Of a stretch of DNA of 64,000 nucleotides, positions 32,110 to 40,700 are shown one piece after another. Positions within the stretch are counted from its first letter, which is position 1, and the number at the start of each line of letters is the position of its first letter. The position numbers were made by a program, and so were the translations under genes. The DNA is from JALUZX01 sp964561605. GTDB lineage: Bacteria; Planctomycetota; UBA1135; JALUZX01. The notes beneath the pieces were generated by a model. The model ran no database searches. It saw only the letters and a program-made list of their open reading frames with translations, and was not told the origin of the DNA. The DNA lies in NCBI GenBank assembly GCA_964561605.1, contig CAZLQD010000039.1:78267-142266 (forward strand). Direction: 5' to 3'.

Positions 32110-32378
32110 GGTCGTGCGCCGCGCTTCGAACCCTCCCGGAAGAAGAAGACCAGCGCCCCAGGCTCCAGCCAGGCACCCCCACTGCACATGGGACCGCATG
32201 CTTATGGCTGCTCCCGTCAGGGCCTGACCAGGTTCGCACCGCCCCATTGCATGGGACCCGGCCTTCGACGCCTGGGACAGAGGCCCCCCTCGGCCGGGAA
32301 GAGCCCTCGGCGCGGCATCACCCCCGCATGAAGCGGATTTCGGGTACAGGGCACCGCTAACGCCCCGGCTGCACGACC
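32110..32378 (-). ncRNA. ffs: Large (Alu-bearing) bacterial signal recognition particle RNA
   Basis: About 269 nt on the minus strand. The 5' GGTCGTGC and 3' GCACGACC form a perfect terminal stem, followed by a U-rich TCTTTCCTTTCC. Near the 5' end GCGGTGCCCTGTACC and ATCCGC match, from memory, the Alu region of the Bacillus scRNA. The central S domain has AACCTGGTCAGGCCC, then the loop TGAC, then GGGAGCAGCC, i.e. helix 8 with its symmetric internal loop; the usual GGAA tetraloop is replaced by UGAC. It pairs with Ffh to target proteins to SecYEG. It lies between dnaX and a tRNA-Ser. Confidence 0.85.
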
Positions 32379-32408
32379 ATGTTTTCAAAACCCTTCCCCC
32401 AGAGGGGG

Positions 32409-32444
32409 AAAAGGCCCGGAATCCCCTCTTCGGGGCTCCGGGCC
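32409..32444 (-). terminator. Intrinsic terminator after tRNA-Ser(GGA)
   Basis: On the minus strand GGCCCGGA-GCCCCGAAGAGGGGA-TTCCGGGCC forms a long hairpin followed by TTTTCC, just after the CCA of the tRNA and before the SRP RNA gene. Confidence 0.7.
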
Positions 32445-32448
32445 GGGC

Positions 32449-32538
32449 TGGCGGAGAGGGGGGGATTCGAACCCCCGAGGCAGTTTCCCGCCCACACGCT
32501 TTCCAAGCGTGCTCCTTAAGCCACTCGGACACCTCTCC
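32449..32538 (-). tRNA. tRNA-Ser (anticodon GGA)
   Basis: A 90-nt cloverleaf with a seven-base acceptor stem (GGAGAGG/CCTCTCC), D-arm GTGTCCGAGTGGCTTAAGGA, anticodon arm CACGC-TTGGAAA-GCGTG giving anticodon GGA, a long class II variable arm, T-arm GGGGGTTCGAATCCCCC, and an encoded 3' CCA. Reads UCC/UCU serine codons. Confidence 0.96.
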
Positions 32539-32600
32539 ACACGGGGTAACTAGATAAACCATTCGCCCGGGAAAGGAAGCCCCGGGTGAAAATTTTTTTC

Positions 32601-32690
<90 letters not shown>

Positions 32691-32713
32691 GTTCGGGCCG
32701 GTATCTTGCCAGA

Positions 32714-33226
32714 TCATCGCCTTCCGCGGAAGAAGGCTTTGAGGAGAGAGGCCGCTTCCTCCTCGAAAGGCCCTTGCACCACCTGGAGCTTGTGGTTCAG
32801 CCCGGGCGTGGCGGGAAGGTCCAGGAGGGAACCGCACCCACCGAACTTGGGGTCCCTGGCGGCGAAGACCACTCTCTCCAGCCGGGCCAGGACGCAGGCT
32901 CCGGCGCACATGAAGCAGGGCTCCAGGGTCACGTAGAGCTCGCACCCCACCAGCCTCGGGTCCTCCAGGGCCGCCGCCGCCTGGGTCAAGGCCAGGATCT
33001 CCGCATGGGCCGTCGGGTCCCGGAGGCGCTCCACCTGGTTGTGGGCCTTGCCCAGCAGGCGCTCTCCCCGGACCAGGACACACCCGACGGGAACCTCGTC
33101 CTCTTCCAAGGCCCGCTCCGCCTGGGCCAGGGCCAGGGCCATCCAGCGCCGGTCCCTCTCCTCCCCCGGCCGGGAGGAAGGGTCCCCTCCCGGGAGAGCC
33201 GGGCCGGCTGGGTCTTTCTTCTTCAT
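32714..33226 (-). CDS. tadA: tRNA-specific adenosine deaminase
   Basis: A 170-residue zinc enzyme that converts A34 to inosine in tRNA-Arg(ACG). Catalytic HAE in TAHAEILALTQ and zinc cysteines in PCFMCAGAC, followed by RVVFAARDPKFGGCGS, define TadA among cytidine-deaminase-fold proteins. The ATG at 33226 lacks a clear ribosome binding site, and its first 28 residues are Pro/Arg-rich; an internal ATG at 33142 (MALALAQAERALEE) would give a more usual length. It is followed by two tRNA genes. Confidence 0.92.
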   Translation of the reverse strand: MKKKDPAGPALPGGDPSSRPGEERDRRWMALALAQAERALEEDEVPVGCVLVRGERLLGKAHNQVERLRDPTAHAEILALTQAAAALEDPRLVGCELYVTLEPCFMCAGACVLARLERVVFAARDPKFGGCGSLLDLPATPGLNHKLQVVQGPFEEEAASLLKAFFRGRR

Positions 33227-33420
33227 GGAAGGAGGCTAGGAAGAGTCTTTCCTTTCCGTCAAGGAGCCATTCTCCCCGAAAGGGCCGGGGTTTCCGGCTC
33301 CAGGCCGGGAGGGATCCAACTCACCCGGTTCAGGATGGATCCCCGCCGGGGGGACCTTACAATGCTCTGCCTTGGGGCGGAAACCGGGAGAGGGAAGGCG
33401 AAAGACGGGACGGCCGATCC

Positions 33421-34425
33421 ATGGCGGAAAAACGCGATTTCCTTTGTGTGGACGACTTCTCCAGGGCCGAGATCGAGAACCTCCTGGACCTGGCGGTGAA
33501 GATGCGCAAGGGCAAACCCCAGCCCCTCCTGGCGGGGAAGACCCTGGGAATGCTCTTCTTCAACCCCAGCCTCCGGACCCGGACCTCCTTCGAGGTAGCC
33601 ATGTACCAGTTGGGAGGCCACTGCCTGGACATCTCGGCCCGGTCCGATCTCTACGAACTGGAGCCCGAAGAGGGGACCGTCATGGACGGCTCCGCGGCGG
33701 AGCATCTCAAGGACGCCGCCCAGGTCCTCTCCCGCTACCTGGACGGCCTGGCCGTCCGCTGCCTCCCCGAGAGGCGGGACTACCAGAGGGAGCGGACAGA
33801 CCCGGTCATCCGGGGCTACGCCAGATACGCCACCCGGCCTGTGATCAACATGGAATCATGCATGGGCCACCCCTGCCAGGCCGTGGCGGACCTGCTCACC
33901 ATGAGGGACAAGGCCCTCTCCCTGGAAGGCCGGCGCCTGACCCTCACCTGGGTGAACCACCCGGAACCCCAGTCCATGGCCGTCCCCAACAGCGTCCTCC
34001 TGGCGGCCACCCTCTTCGGCATGAAGGTCACCCTCTCCCACCCCATGGGTTACGAGCTGGACCCGGAGATCCTGGAGAAGGCCCGGAAATACGCCGCCCA
34101 GTCGGGAGGCTCCCTGGAGATCGCCCACGATCTCCAGGAAGGGGTGAAGGGCGCCGAGTTCGTCTACGCCAAGTCCTGGGGATCCATCAAGATGTGGGAG
34201 GACCAGGAGAGGGAGCGCCTCCTGAGCCGGTCCCACCAGGAGTGGATCGTGGACCGGGCGGCCATGGACCTGACCGACCGCGCCTGGTTCATGCACCCTC
34301 TGCCGGTGCGGCGCAACGTGGCCGTGAGGGACGAGGTCCTGGACGGGGACCGGTCCATCGTCTACGACCAGGCGGAGAACAGGCTCCACTTCCAGAAGGC
34401 CCTGCTGGTCCACCTCCTGGGCTGA
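33421..34425 (+). CDS. N-acetylornithine/N-succinylornithine carbamoyltransferase
   Basis: A 334-residue transcarbamylase for the acylated-intermediate route of arginine synthesis: carbamoyl phosphate plus N-acyl-ornithine gives N-acyl-citrulline. Carbamoyl-phosphate motif NPSLRTRTSFE; GTVMDGSAAEH; VINMESCMGHPCQ; VYAKSWGSI; FMHPLPVRRNV; AENRLHFQKA. The order matches, from memory, the Xanthomonas AOTCase, and ordinary ArgF lacks several of these. Two differences: HPLP replaces HCLP, and the specificity Glu (Xanthomonas Glu92) is Ala in SAAEH, closer to succinylornithine enzymes. No other arg gene is adjacent. Starts at ATG 33421 with a weak ribosome binding site. Confidence 0.85.
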   Translation: MAEKRDFLCVDDFSRAEIENLLDLAVKMRKGKPQPLLAGKTLGMLFFNPSLRTRTSFEVAMYQLGGHCLDISARSDLYELEPEEGTVMDGSAAEHLKDAAQVLSRYLDGLAVRCLPERRDYQRERTDPVIRGYARYATRPVINMESCMGHPCQAVADLLTMRDKALSLEGRRLTLTWVNHPEPQSMAVPNSVLLAATLFGMKVTLSHPMGYELDPEILEKARKYAAQSGGSLEIAHDLQEGVKGAEFVYAKSWGSIKMWEDQERERLLSRSHQEWIVDRAAMDLTDRAWFMHPLPVRRNVAVRDEVLDGDRSIVYDQAENRLHFQKALLVHLLG

Positions 34426-34458
34426 CCCCCCTCCGGGGGGGCGGCTCCGCCGGGAAGC

Positions 34459-35433
34459 CTACTCCCGGATCCAGCCTTTCTCCCTGTACCAGGCCAGGGT
34501 CTGGCGGAACCCCTCCTGGTGGGTCAAGGCAGGACTCCAGCCCAGCTCCTTCTGGATCCTGCCCGAATCGCAGGTCCAGGCGGGCTGCCTCATCTCCCGG
34601 GCCTTGTCGGGGGATAGAATCCCCGCCTTCCCCCGGATCCAGGCCCAGAACCAGGCGGCCCGACAGGTCAGGTCCGCCATCCAGGCCGGAACGGGCTGGA
34701 TACGGGGGGACCGTCCCTGGACACGGCCGGCCAGCTCCACCATCTCACGGCCGGTGAGGTCCGGCGGGGAAGAGACGAAGTAGACCTTTCTGTGGGCCTG
34801 GGGAGCCTCGGCGGCCAGGAGGATCGCCCGGACCAGGTCCTCCACGTGCACGAGGGAGCAGGGCTGGCCCGGAAAGGCCAGGGGCACCCGGCGGCGGCGG
34901 GCCGCCTTGAAGACCAGGAAGAAGTCCTTGTCCCCCGGCCCGTACACGATGGGCGGGCGGAGGACGGTCCAGGAGTGGGGCTCGCCCAGGGAGGTCAGGG
35001 CGAGCTCTCCCGAGAGCTTGGACTTCCCGTAATAGGAGACCGGCCGGGGAGGATCCTCCTCCTTCCTGGGGACATCGGGCCGGGAAGGCCCGGCGGCGGC
35101 CAGGGAGGAGAGGGCCACCAGGCGGCCCCGTCCCTGGAGGGAGAAGGCCTTGGCCAGGTTCAGGGCGGCCTGGACGTTCCCCGTCCAGTAATCCTGGGCC
35201 CGAAGAGTCTTGGTCACTCCTGCCAGGTGGAAGATCCGGTCCGCCCCCTCCAGGACGCGGAAGGCCGTTTCGGGCTGGGAGAGATCCCCCTGGACCAGCT
35301 CGGCCCCGGCCTGGGCCAGGCCCTTGGCCTTCTCCAGGGAACGGACGAGACAGCGGACCTTCCTCCCCTGGTCCAGGAGCTTCCGGGCCAGAACGCCGCC
35401 TATGAAACCTGTTGCCCCCGTGACGAGATCCAT
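34459..35433 (-). CDS. Extended short-chain dehydrogenase/NAD-dependent epimerase
   Basis: A 324-residue NAD(P)-binding enzyme. GATGFIGG at the N terminus is the extended-SDR Rossmann motif; Ser in ALSSLAAAG and Tyr-x3-Lys in YGKSK form the catalytic set; RPPIVYGPGD follows. The C-terminal substrate domain is divergent, so the substrate (sugar nucleotide, sterol-like or dihydroflavonol-type) is undetermined. It is divergent from the SPT-like gene at 35606, so a shared lipid role is possible but unproven. It converges on the carbamoyltransferase gene. Confidence 0.82.
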   Translation of the reverse strand: MDLVTGATGFIGGVLARKLLDQGRKVRCLVRSLEKAKGLAQAGAELVQGDLSQPETAFRVLEGADRIFHLAGVTKTLRAQDYWTGNVQAALNLAKAFSLQGRGRLVALSSLAAAGPSRPDVPRKEEDPPRPVSYYGKSKLSGELALTSLGEPHSWTVLRPPIVYGPGDKDFFLVFKAARRRRVPLAFPGQPCSLVHVEDLVRAILLAAEAPQAHRKVYFVSSPPDLTGREMVELAGRVQGRSPRIQPVPAWMADLTCRAAWFWAWIRGKAGILSPDKAREMRQPAWTCDSGRIQKELGWSPALTHQEGFRQTLAWYREKGWIRE

Positions 35434-35605
35434 CGGATCAGGGCTCCTCGCTCTCGGGCGGGGAACGAAACTCTGGTTGCGCCCCGGGCCCTTTCCATCT
35501 AACTTACCTCGGCTCCGCCCCCCACGCCCGTCCGGAGATCTCCGGGGCCTGTTCCTCTCGTGAAATGAGGGAGGCGCGACGCGGAAAGGTCAGAGTGTAG
35601 AAACG

Positions 35606-36793
35606 GTGGATCTCTTCGCCAAGTGCAATCGTTTTACCCGAGCCCGGGAATACGCCAGACTCGGGCTCTATCCCTATTTCCGGGTCATCGAGGAGAGCGA
35701 GGGAACGGAGGTCGTGATCGAGGGGAAGCGGATGCTGATGATCGGCTCCAACAACTACCTCGGTCTCACCCACCATCCCTACGTCCTTGAGAAGGCCCGC
35801 AAGGCCCTGGAAGACTTCGGGAGCGGATGCACGGGATCCCGTTTCCTGAACGGGACCCTGTCTCTCCACGTCGAGCTGGAAGAGAAACTGGCCCGGTTCT
35901 TCGACAGGGAGGCGGCCCTCACCTTCTCCACCGGGTTCCAGACCAACCTGGGAGTCATCGCCGCCATCACGGGGAAACACGACGTGATCTTCTGCGACAG
36001 GGAGAACCACGCCTCCATCATCGACGGAACGAGGCTCTCCTTCGCGGAAGTCCGCAAGTTCAAACACGGCGACATGGAAGACCTGGAACGTCTTCTCTCC
36101 CTCACCCAGGACGACGACGTGGGACGCCTCATCGTGCTGGACGGGGTCTTCAGCATGATGGGCGACATCGCCCCCCTGGAGGAGGTGACCCGCCTCGCCG
36201 AGACCTACAACGCCCGGGTCCTGGTGGACGAGGCCCACGCCGTGGGCGTCCTGGGATCCCACGGCAGGGGAGCCACCGAGCACTGCGGCGTGGAGAAGGA
36301 AGTGGACATGGTCCTGGGGACCTTCTCCAAGTCCCTGGCCTCCATCGGAGGATTCCTGGCCGGGCCGGAGGACGTGATCCACTACATCAAGCACTTCTCC
36401 AGACCCTTGATCTTCTCGGCCTCCATCCCGCCGGCCAGCGTGGCAACGGTCATCGCCGCCCTGGAGGTGCTGGAAGCGGAGCCCGAGCGGCGCAAGGCCC
36501 TCTGGGAGAACACCGAAAGGGTCCGCCAGGGACTTACGAGTCTCGGCTTCAACCTGGGGGCGAGCCAGACCCCGATCATCCCGGTGATCATCGGGGACCA
36601 GGAACTCACCTTCCGGTTCTGGAGGATGCTCACCGAGGAAGGGATCTTCGCCAACCCCGTGACCTCGCCGGCGGTCCCACCCGGCATGGACCTGATCCGG
36701 ACGAGCTACATGGCGACCCACACACCGGCCCAGATCGACCGGGTCGTGGAGACCTTCGAAAAGGTAGGGAGGAAACTCCGCCTGGTGGCGTGA
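35606..36793 (+). CDS. Serine palmitoyltransferase-like alpha-oxoamine synthase
   Basis: A 395-residue PLP enzyme of the alpha-oxoamine synthase family. The Schiff-base Lys is Lys242 in GTFSKSLASIGGF; His135 in ENHASIIDG stacks on the cofactor; VLVDEAHAVGVLG carries the PLP-binding Asp. The N-terminal ARLGLYPYFRVIE, GTGSRFLNGT-like CTGSRFLNGTLSLHVELE and SPAVPPGMDLIR closely resemble, from memory, bacterial serine palmitoyltransferases (Sphingobacterium), which make 3-ketosphinganine from serine and palmitoyl-CoA. Glycine C-acetyltransferase or 8-amino-7-oxononanoate synthase are alternatives. GTG start at 35606; no strong ribosome binding site. Confidence 0.75.
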   Translation: MDLFAKCNRFTRAREYARLGLYPYFRVIEESEGTEVVIEGKRMLMIGSNNYLGLTHHPYVLEKARKALEDFGSGCTGSRFLNGTLSLHVELEEKLARFFDREAALTFSTGFQTNLGVIAAITGKHDVIFCDRENHASIIDGTRLSFAEVRKFKHGDMEDLERLLSLTQDDDVGRLIVLDGVFSMMGDIAPLEEVTRLAETYNARVLVDEAHAVGVLGSHGRGATEHCGVEKEVDMVLGTFSKSLASIGGFLAGPEDVIHYIKHFSRPLIFSASIPPASVATVIAALEVLEAEPERRKALWENTERVRQGLTSLGFNLGASQTPIIPVIIGDQELTFRFWRMLTEEGIFANPVTSPAVPPGMDLIRTSYMATHTPAQIDRVVETFEKVGRKLRLVA

Positions 36794-36797
36794 GTTT

Positions 36798-36827
36798 CCA
36801 TCCGCCCCGGACCGGCGGGGCGGATGG
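36798..36827 (+). terminator. Hairpin terminator after the SPT-like gene
   Basis: A perfect 12-bp stem (CCATCCGCCCCG with CGGGGCGGATGG, loop GACCGG) starts four bases past the stop. It separates the gene from dnaE; no U-tract follows. Confidence 0.6.
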
Positions 36828-36915
36828 GATGTAGAGAAGGAAGGCAGAGGCAGGAGGACGAGGCGCCTCTCCCACCGAGGCGCGAAGAGGGACCCCGGGG
36901 CGGAAGGGAGAGAGG

Positions 36916-39900
36916 ATGAGCCAGGACAAGCCGCGTTTCGTCCACCTTCACGTCCACTCCCACTACTCCCTCATGGACGGCGCCGCCACGGTGGACGCCC
37001 TCCTGAAGAAGACCGCCGATTACGGCCAGGAAGCCCTGGCCCTCACGGACCACGGCAATCTATACGCCGCGGTGGAATTCCACGACAAGGCCAGGAAGGC
37101 GGGCATCGAACCCATCCTGGGCATGGAGGCCTACCTGGCGGTCCGCTCCATGAAGCTCAAGGCGGACAAGGAGCGCAACCCTACGACCCACCTGACCCTC
37201 CTGGCGGAGAACGAAGAGGGCTGGAAGAACCTGATCAAGCTCTCCTCCCTGGCCAACCTTGAGGGCTTCTACAGGAAACCCAGGATCGACAAGGAGGTCC
37301 TGGCGGCCCACGCCAAGGGTCTCATCGGCCTCTCGGGATGCCTCTCGGGGGAACTGAACCGCCTCCTCGCCAGGGGCGAGGAGAAGAAGGCCCTGGAGAG
37401 GGCGGCGGAATACCGGGACATCTTCGGGAAGGACAACTTCTTCCTGGAACTCATGCGGATCGGCCTCCCCCGCCAGGACCCCCTGAACGAGGGTCTGGTG
37501 GAGATCGCCGGAAAGCTCGGCCTGGGGCTGGTGGCCACCAACGACGTGCACTACCTGGAAAAGGAGGACTGGCGGGTCCAGGACGTCCTCCTTGCAATCC
37601 ACACGGGGGCCCTCCTCACGGACCAGGAACGCTTCAAGGTGGAGACCCGCCAGATCTACCTGAAGTCCCCCGCAGAGATGAACCTCCTCTTCCGGGACGT
37701 GCCCGAGGCCCTGGAGAACACCCTGGAAATCGCCCGGCGCTGCCACGTGGAGATCCCCAGGGGCATCTACCACCTGCCCGTATTCCAGACCGATTCGGGG
37801 GAGAAACCGGAAGACTTCTTCCTCAAGCTCTGCAAGGAAGGGCTCAGGGAACGCTACGGCGACCCTCCCCCGAAAGAGGCGGTGGAACGCCTGGAATACG
37901 AGACCAGGATCGTCCTCCAGATGGGGTTCGCCTCGTACTTCCTGATCGTCTGGGACTTCATCAACCACGCCAGGAAGATCGGCGTCCCCGTGGGCCCCGG
38001 CAGGGGATCGGCGGCGGGCTCCATCGTGGCCTACACCCTGAGAATCACCGACGTGGACCCCTTGAGGTACAACCTCCTCTTCGAGAGGTTCCTCAACGCC
38101 GAGCGGATCTCCATGCCCGACATCGACGTGGACATCTGCCGCGAAGGCCGCCAGAGGATCATCGAGTACGTGAGGAACCGGTACGGCCGGGACTCGGTCT
38201 GCCAGATCATCACATTCACCACCATGGCCGCCCGGAGGGCCCTGCGCGACGTGGGCAGGGTGCTGGACATACCCCTGGCCGAGGTGGACAGGATCTCCAA
38301 GAAGGTCTCGGAAGACTCCCTGAAGAAGGCCCTGGAGAAGGACCAGGACCTGGCGGCCCTGAAGGAACGGGACGAGGCCCACAAGAAGCTCTTCGAATAC
38401 GCCATGAAGATCGAGGGGCTGGCGAGAGATCCCTCCACCCACGCGGCGGGCGTGGTCATCTCGGACAAGCCCCTCCAGGAGTACACCCCCCTGGCCAGGC
38501 CCCAGGGCGAAGTGGTCACCCAGTGGCAGATGACCCAGGTGGAGAGGATCGGTCTCCTAAAGATGGATCTCCTGGGCCTGAAGAACCTGACCATCCTGGA
38601 CAAGGCCGTCCGCCTGGTGAAGGAGAACCAGGGGAAGGAGATCGACCTGGACCATCTTCCCCTGGACTGTCCCAGGACCTTCGACCTTTTGAGGCGGGCC
38701 GACACGTCGGGGATCTTCCAGCTCGAGTCCGAAGGGATGCGGAAACTCCTGATCCGCCTCCAGCCGGACAAGTTCGAGGACATCATCGCCCTCAACGCCC
38801 TCCACAGGCCCGGCCCCATGGAGTCGGGCATGGTGGACACCTACGTGGCCAACAAGAGGGGCGAACTACCCGTCTCCTACCCCCACGAGGACCTGAAGGA
38901 GATCCTGGAAGACACCTACGGGAACATCGTCTACCAGGAACAGGTCATGCTGATCTCCGTAAAGATCGCGGGCTTCTCCATGAACGAGGCCGATTCCCTG
39001 CGGAAGGCCATGGGGAAGAAGAACGACGAGATCATGGCGGCCTTCCGTAACAAGTTCATCGACGGCGCCGTGAAGAGGGGATACGGGAAGAAGTTCGCCA
39101 CCGATCTCTTCGGAAGCATGGAGAAGTTCGCCCGGTACGGGTTCAACAAGAGCCACGCCACGGCCTACGCCCTCCTGGCCTACCGGACGGCCTACATGAA
39201 GGCCCACTATCCCCTGGAGTTCTTCTGCTCCCTCCTGACCTGCGACGCAGGGGACACGGACAAGCTCCAGAGCTTCGTGGCCGACGCCAAGGCCCGGGGG
39301 ATCCGGATCCTCCCTCCCGACGTCAACAAGAGCGGCGTGGAGTTCAAGGTGGAAGGCGATGCCATCCGCTACGCCCTGATGGCCCTGAAGGGGGTGGGCG
39401 AGAACGCCGCCAGGGCCGTGGTGGAGGCGAGGGAGAGGATCGGGGAATTCCTCGACCTCACCCACTTCTGCGAAGAGGTGGATTTGTCGGTCTGCAACAA
39501 GGGGACCCTGGAATCCCTGATCAAGGCCGGGGCCTTCGACTCCATCTCGGCGGGCCCGGTCCAGGCCCTGGCGGACCTGGACCGGTGCCTCCGGGTGGGC
39601 ATGGAGACCCAGAAGGACCGCAAGAGGGGACAGGCCTCCCTCTTCGGCGCCCCCCCGCCCTCGATGGGCCGGAAGAAGACCATCCCGAGACCGGCGGGCG
39701 GGAGGGAGGCCGGCCTCTCCCCCCTGGAGAGGCTCGCCATGGAGAAGGAGGCCCTGGGCTTCTACCTGACGGGCCATCCCCTGGAGCGAAAGAAGACCCT
39801 CTACCACGGCCTGGCGGGGAACCGGGTGGCCCAGGTCCTGGAGATGGACAGGCAGGAGGGCCCCAGGGAGGTGGTCCTCTCGGGGATGATCACGGCATTG

Positions 39901-40422
39901 AAGACCTCCATCATCAAGAGGGGGCCTTCGGCGGGGTTGAAGATGGCCCGGGCCAGGCTGGACGACCTGACAGGGACCATCTCGGCGGTCTTCTTCGCCC
40001 GGGCCTGGGCGGAGGTGCAGAACAAGGTCCAGGAGGACGCCATCTTGTTCCTCCGGGGGTTCCTGGACAAAGGGGAGACGCCGGAGATCAAGGTCGAGGC
40101 CGTCTATACCCCGGCCGAGATGATCCGCCTCAGGATCAAGAGCCTGCTCCTCACCCTCCCGGACGAATGGGCCGACGACCCGGCGGCCCTGGACCGGCTG
40201 GCGGGGATCTTCAACCGCCACAGGGGGGAGAAGCGGGTCTTCCTGACCTTCCGGAGGGAGAGGAACCGGGCGGCCCTGATGGCCTCGCCGGGATTTTCGG
40301 TGGACCCGACGGAAGAGTTCCTCGGGGAGCTGGCCGCCCTCCTTGGGAAGGAGGCCCTGGAGTTCACCCTTCAACCCTTGCCCCCCCTACCGAAGAGGGA
40401 ACGCTGGGCCCGGATCGGTTGA
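36916..40422 (+). CDS. dnaE: DNA polymerase III subunit alpha
   Basis: A 1168-residue replicative polymerase of the DnaE1 type. PHP domain (FVHLHVHSHYSLMDGAAT, ALTDHGNLYAAVEF); polymerase core with catalytic Asp402 and Asp404 in MPDIDVDI and PGRGSAAGS; the conserved RDPSTHAAGVVI; thumb/finger region HRPGPMESGMVD and FNKSHATAYALL; tandem helix-hairpin-helix ALKGVGENAARAVVEA; OB fold near residue 990 onward (VVLSGMITALKT). The C-terminal end is shorter than in E. coli. ATG 36916 follows GGAAGGGAGAGAGG. It converges on the ribosomal cluster. Confidence 0.97.
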   Translation: MSQDKPRFVHLHVHSHYSLMDGAATVDALLKKTADYGQEALALTDHGNLYAAVEFHDKARKAGIEPILGMEAYLAVRSMKLKADKERNPTTHLTLLAENEEGWKNLIKLSSLANLEGFYRKPRIDKEVLAAHAKGLIGLSGCLSGELNRLLARGEEKKALERAAEYRDIFGKDNFFLELMRIGLPRQDPLNEGLVEIAGKLGLGLVATNDVHYLEKEDWRVQDVLLAIHTGALLTDQERFKVETRQIYLKSPAEMNLLFRDVPEALENTLEIARRCHVEIPRGIYHLPVFQTDSGEKPEDFFLKLCKEGLRERYGDPPPKEAVERLEYETRIVLQMGFASYFLIVWDFINHARKIGVPVGPGRGSAAGSIVAYTLRITDVDPLRYNLLFERFLNAERISMPDIDVDICREGRQRIIEYVRNRYGRDSVCQIITFTTMAARRALRDVGRVLDIPLAEVDRISKKVSEDSLKKALEKDQDLAALKERDEAHKKLFEYAMKIEGLARDPSTHAAGVVISDKPLQEYTPLARPQGEVVTQWQMTQVERIGLLKMDLLGLKNLTILDKAVRLVKENQGKEIDLDHLPLDCPRTFDLLRRADTSGIFQLESEGMRKLLIRLQPDKFEDIIALNALHRPGPMESGMVDTYVANKRGELPVSYPHEDLKEILEDTYGNIVYQEQVMLISVKIAGFSMNEADSLRKAMGKKNDEIMAAFRNKFIDGAVKRGYGKKFATDLFGSMEKFARYGFNKSHATAYALLAYRTAYMKAHYPLEFFCSLLTCDAGDTDKLQSFVADAKARGIRILPPDVNKSGVEFKVEGDAIRYALMALKGVGENAARAVVEARERIGEFLDLTHFCEEVDLSVCNKGTLESLIKAGAFDSISAGPVQALADLDRCLRVGMETQKDRKRGQASLFGAPPPSMGRKKTIPRPAGGREAGLSPLERLAMEKEALGFYLTGHPLERKKTLYHGLAGNRVAQVLEMDRQEGPREVVLSGMITALKTSIIKRGPSAGLKMARARLDDLTGTISAVFFARAWAEVQNKVQEDAILFLRGFLDKGETPEIKVEAVYTPAEMIRLRIKSLLLTLPDEWADDPAALDRLAGIFNRHRGEKRVFLTFRRERNRAALMASPGFSVDPTEEFLGELAALLGKEALEFTLQPLPPLPKRERWARIG

Positions 40423-40511
40423 ACCCTTCCGCCGTTCCCGCCGGCGCATGAGGGGAAGAAGACCCTCTTTCCCCGCCCCTCGGATCCGGCGGGGAGAAAC
40501 CAGGCGTCCTG

Positions 40512-40685
40512 TCACTCCCCGGAGTCCGGGTCTTCCTCCTCGCCGTCGGGGCCGGCGATCTTCCAGATCCACCAGGCGGCGGCCAGGAAGAGAAAGATAT
40601 AGAGAAAGACCCCCAGCCACCCTTTGAAGCCCAAGGGCCGGCCTGCAAGGGCCAGGATCCAAGGGCCGTGCGAAAGGGCGCCCAA
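40512..40685 (-). CDS. Small single-span membrane protein, hypothetical
   Basis: A 57-residue open frame starting at TTG 40685, with GGAGGG nine bases upstream, 15 bases after the rplQ stop. The middle (GWLGVFLYIFLFLAAAWWIW) is one strong hydrophobic helix and the C terminus is acidic (GPDGEEEDPDSGE). No family recognised. Its place as the last gene of the ribosomal/rpoA operon, the ribosome binding site and the clean membrane-protein character argue that it is real; it would be missed by most length cut-offs. Confidence 0.5.
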   Translation of the reverse strand: MGALSHGPWILALAGRPLGFKGWLGVFLYIFLFLAAAWWIWKIAGPDGEEEDPDSGE

Positions 40686-40700
40686 GGGCCTTCTCCCTCC

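Noticed and set aside
32078..32239. N-terminal extension of dnaX to 32239
   Set aside because: It overlaps the SRP RNA gene, and MTYQVLARRFRP at 32077 is the standard DnaX start.
34426..34441. Short C6/G6 hairpin after the carbamoyltransferase gene as terminator
   Set aside because: Six-base stem with three-base loop and no U-tract in a region rich in C and G runs; too weak to call.
38866..40374. A 502-codon minus-strand frame opposite dnaE
   Set aside because: Antisense shadow with no motif; dnaE is unbroken across the region.
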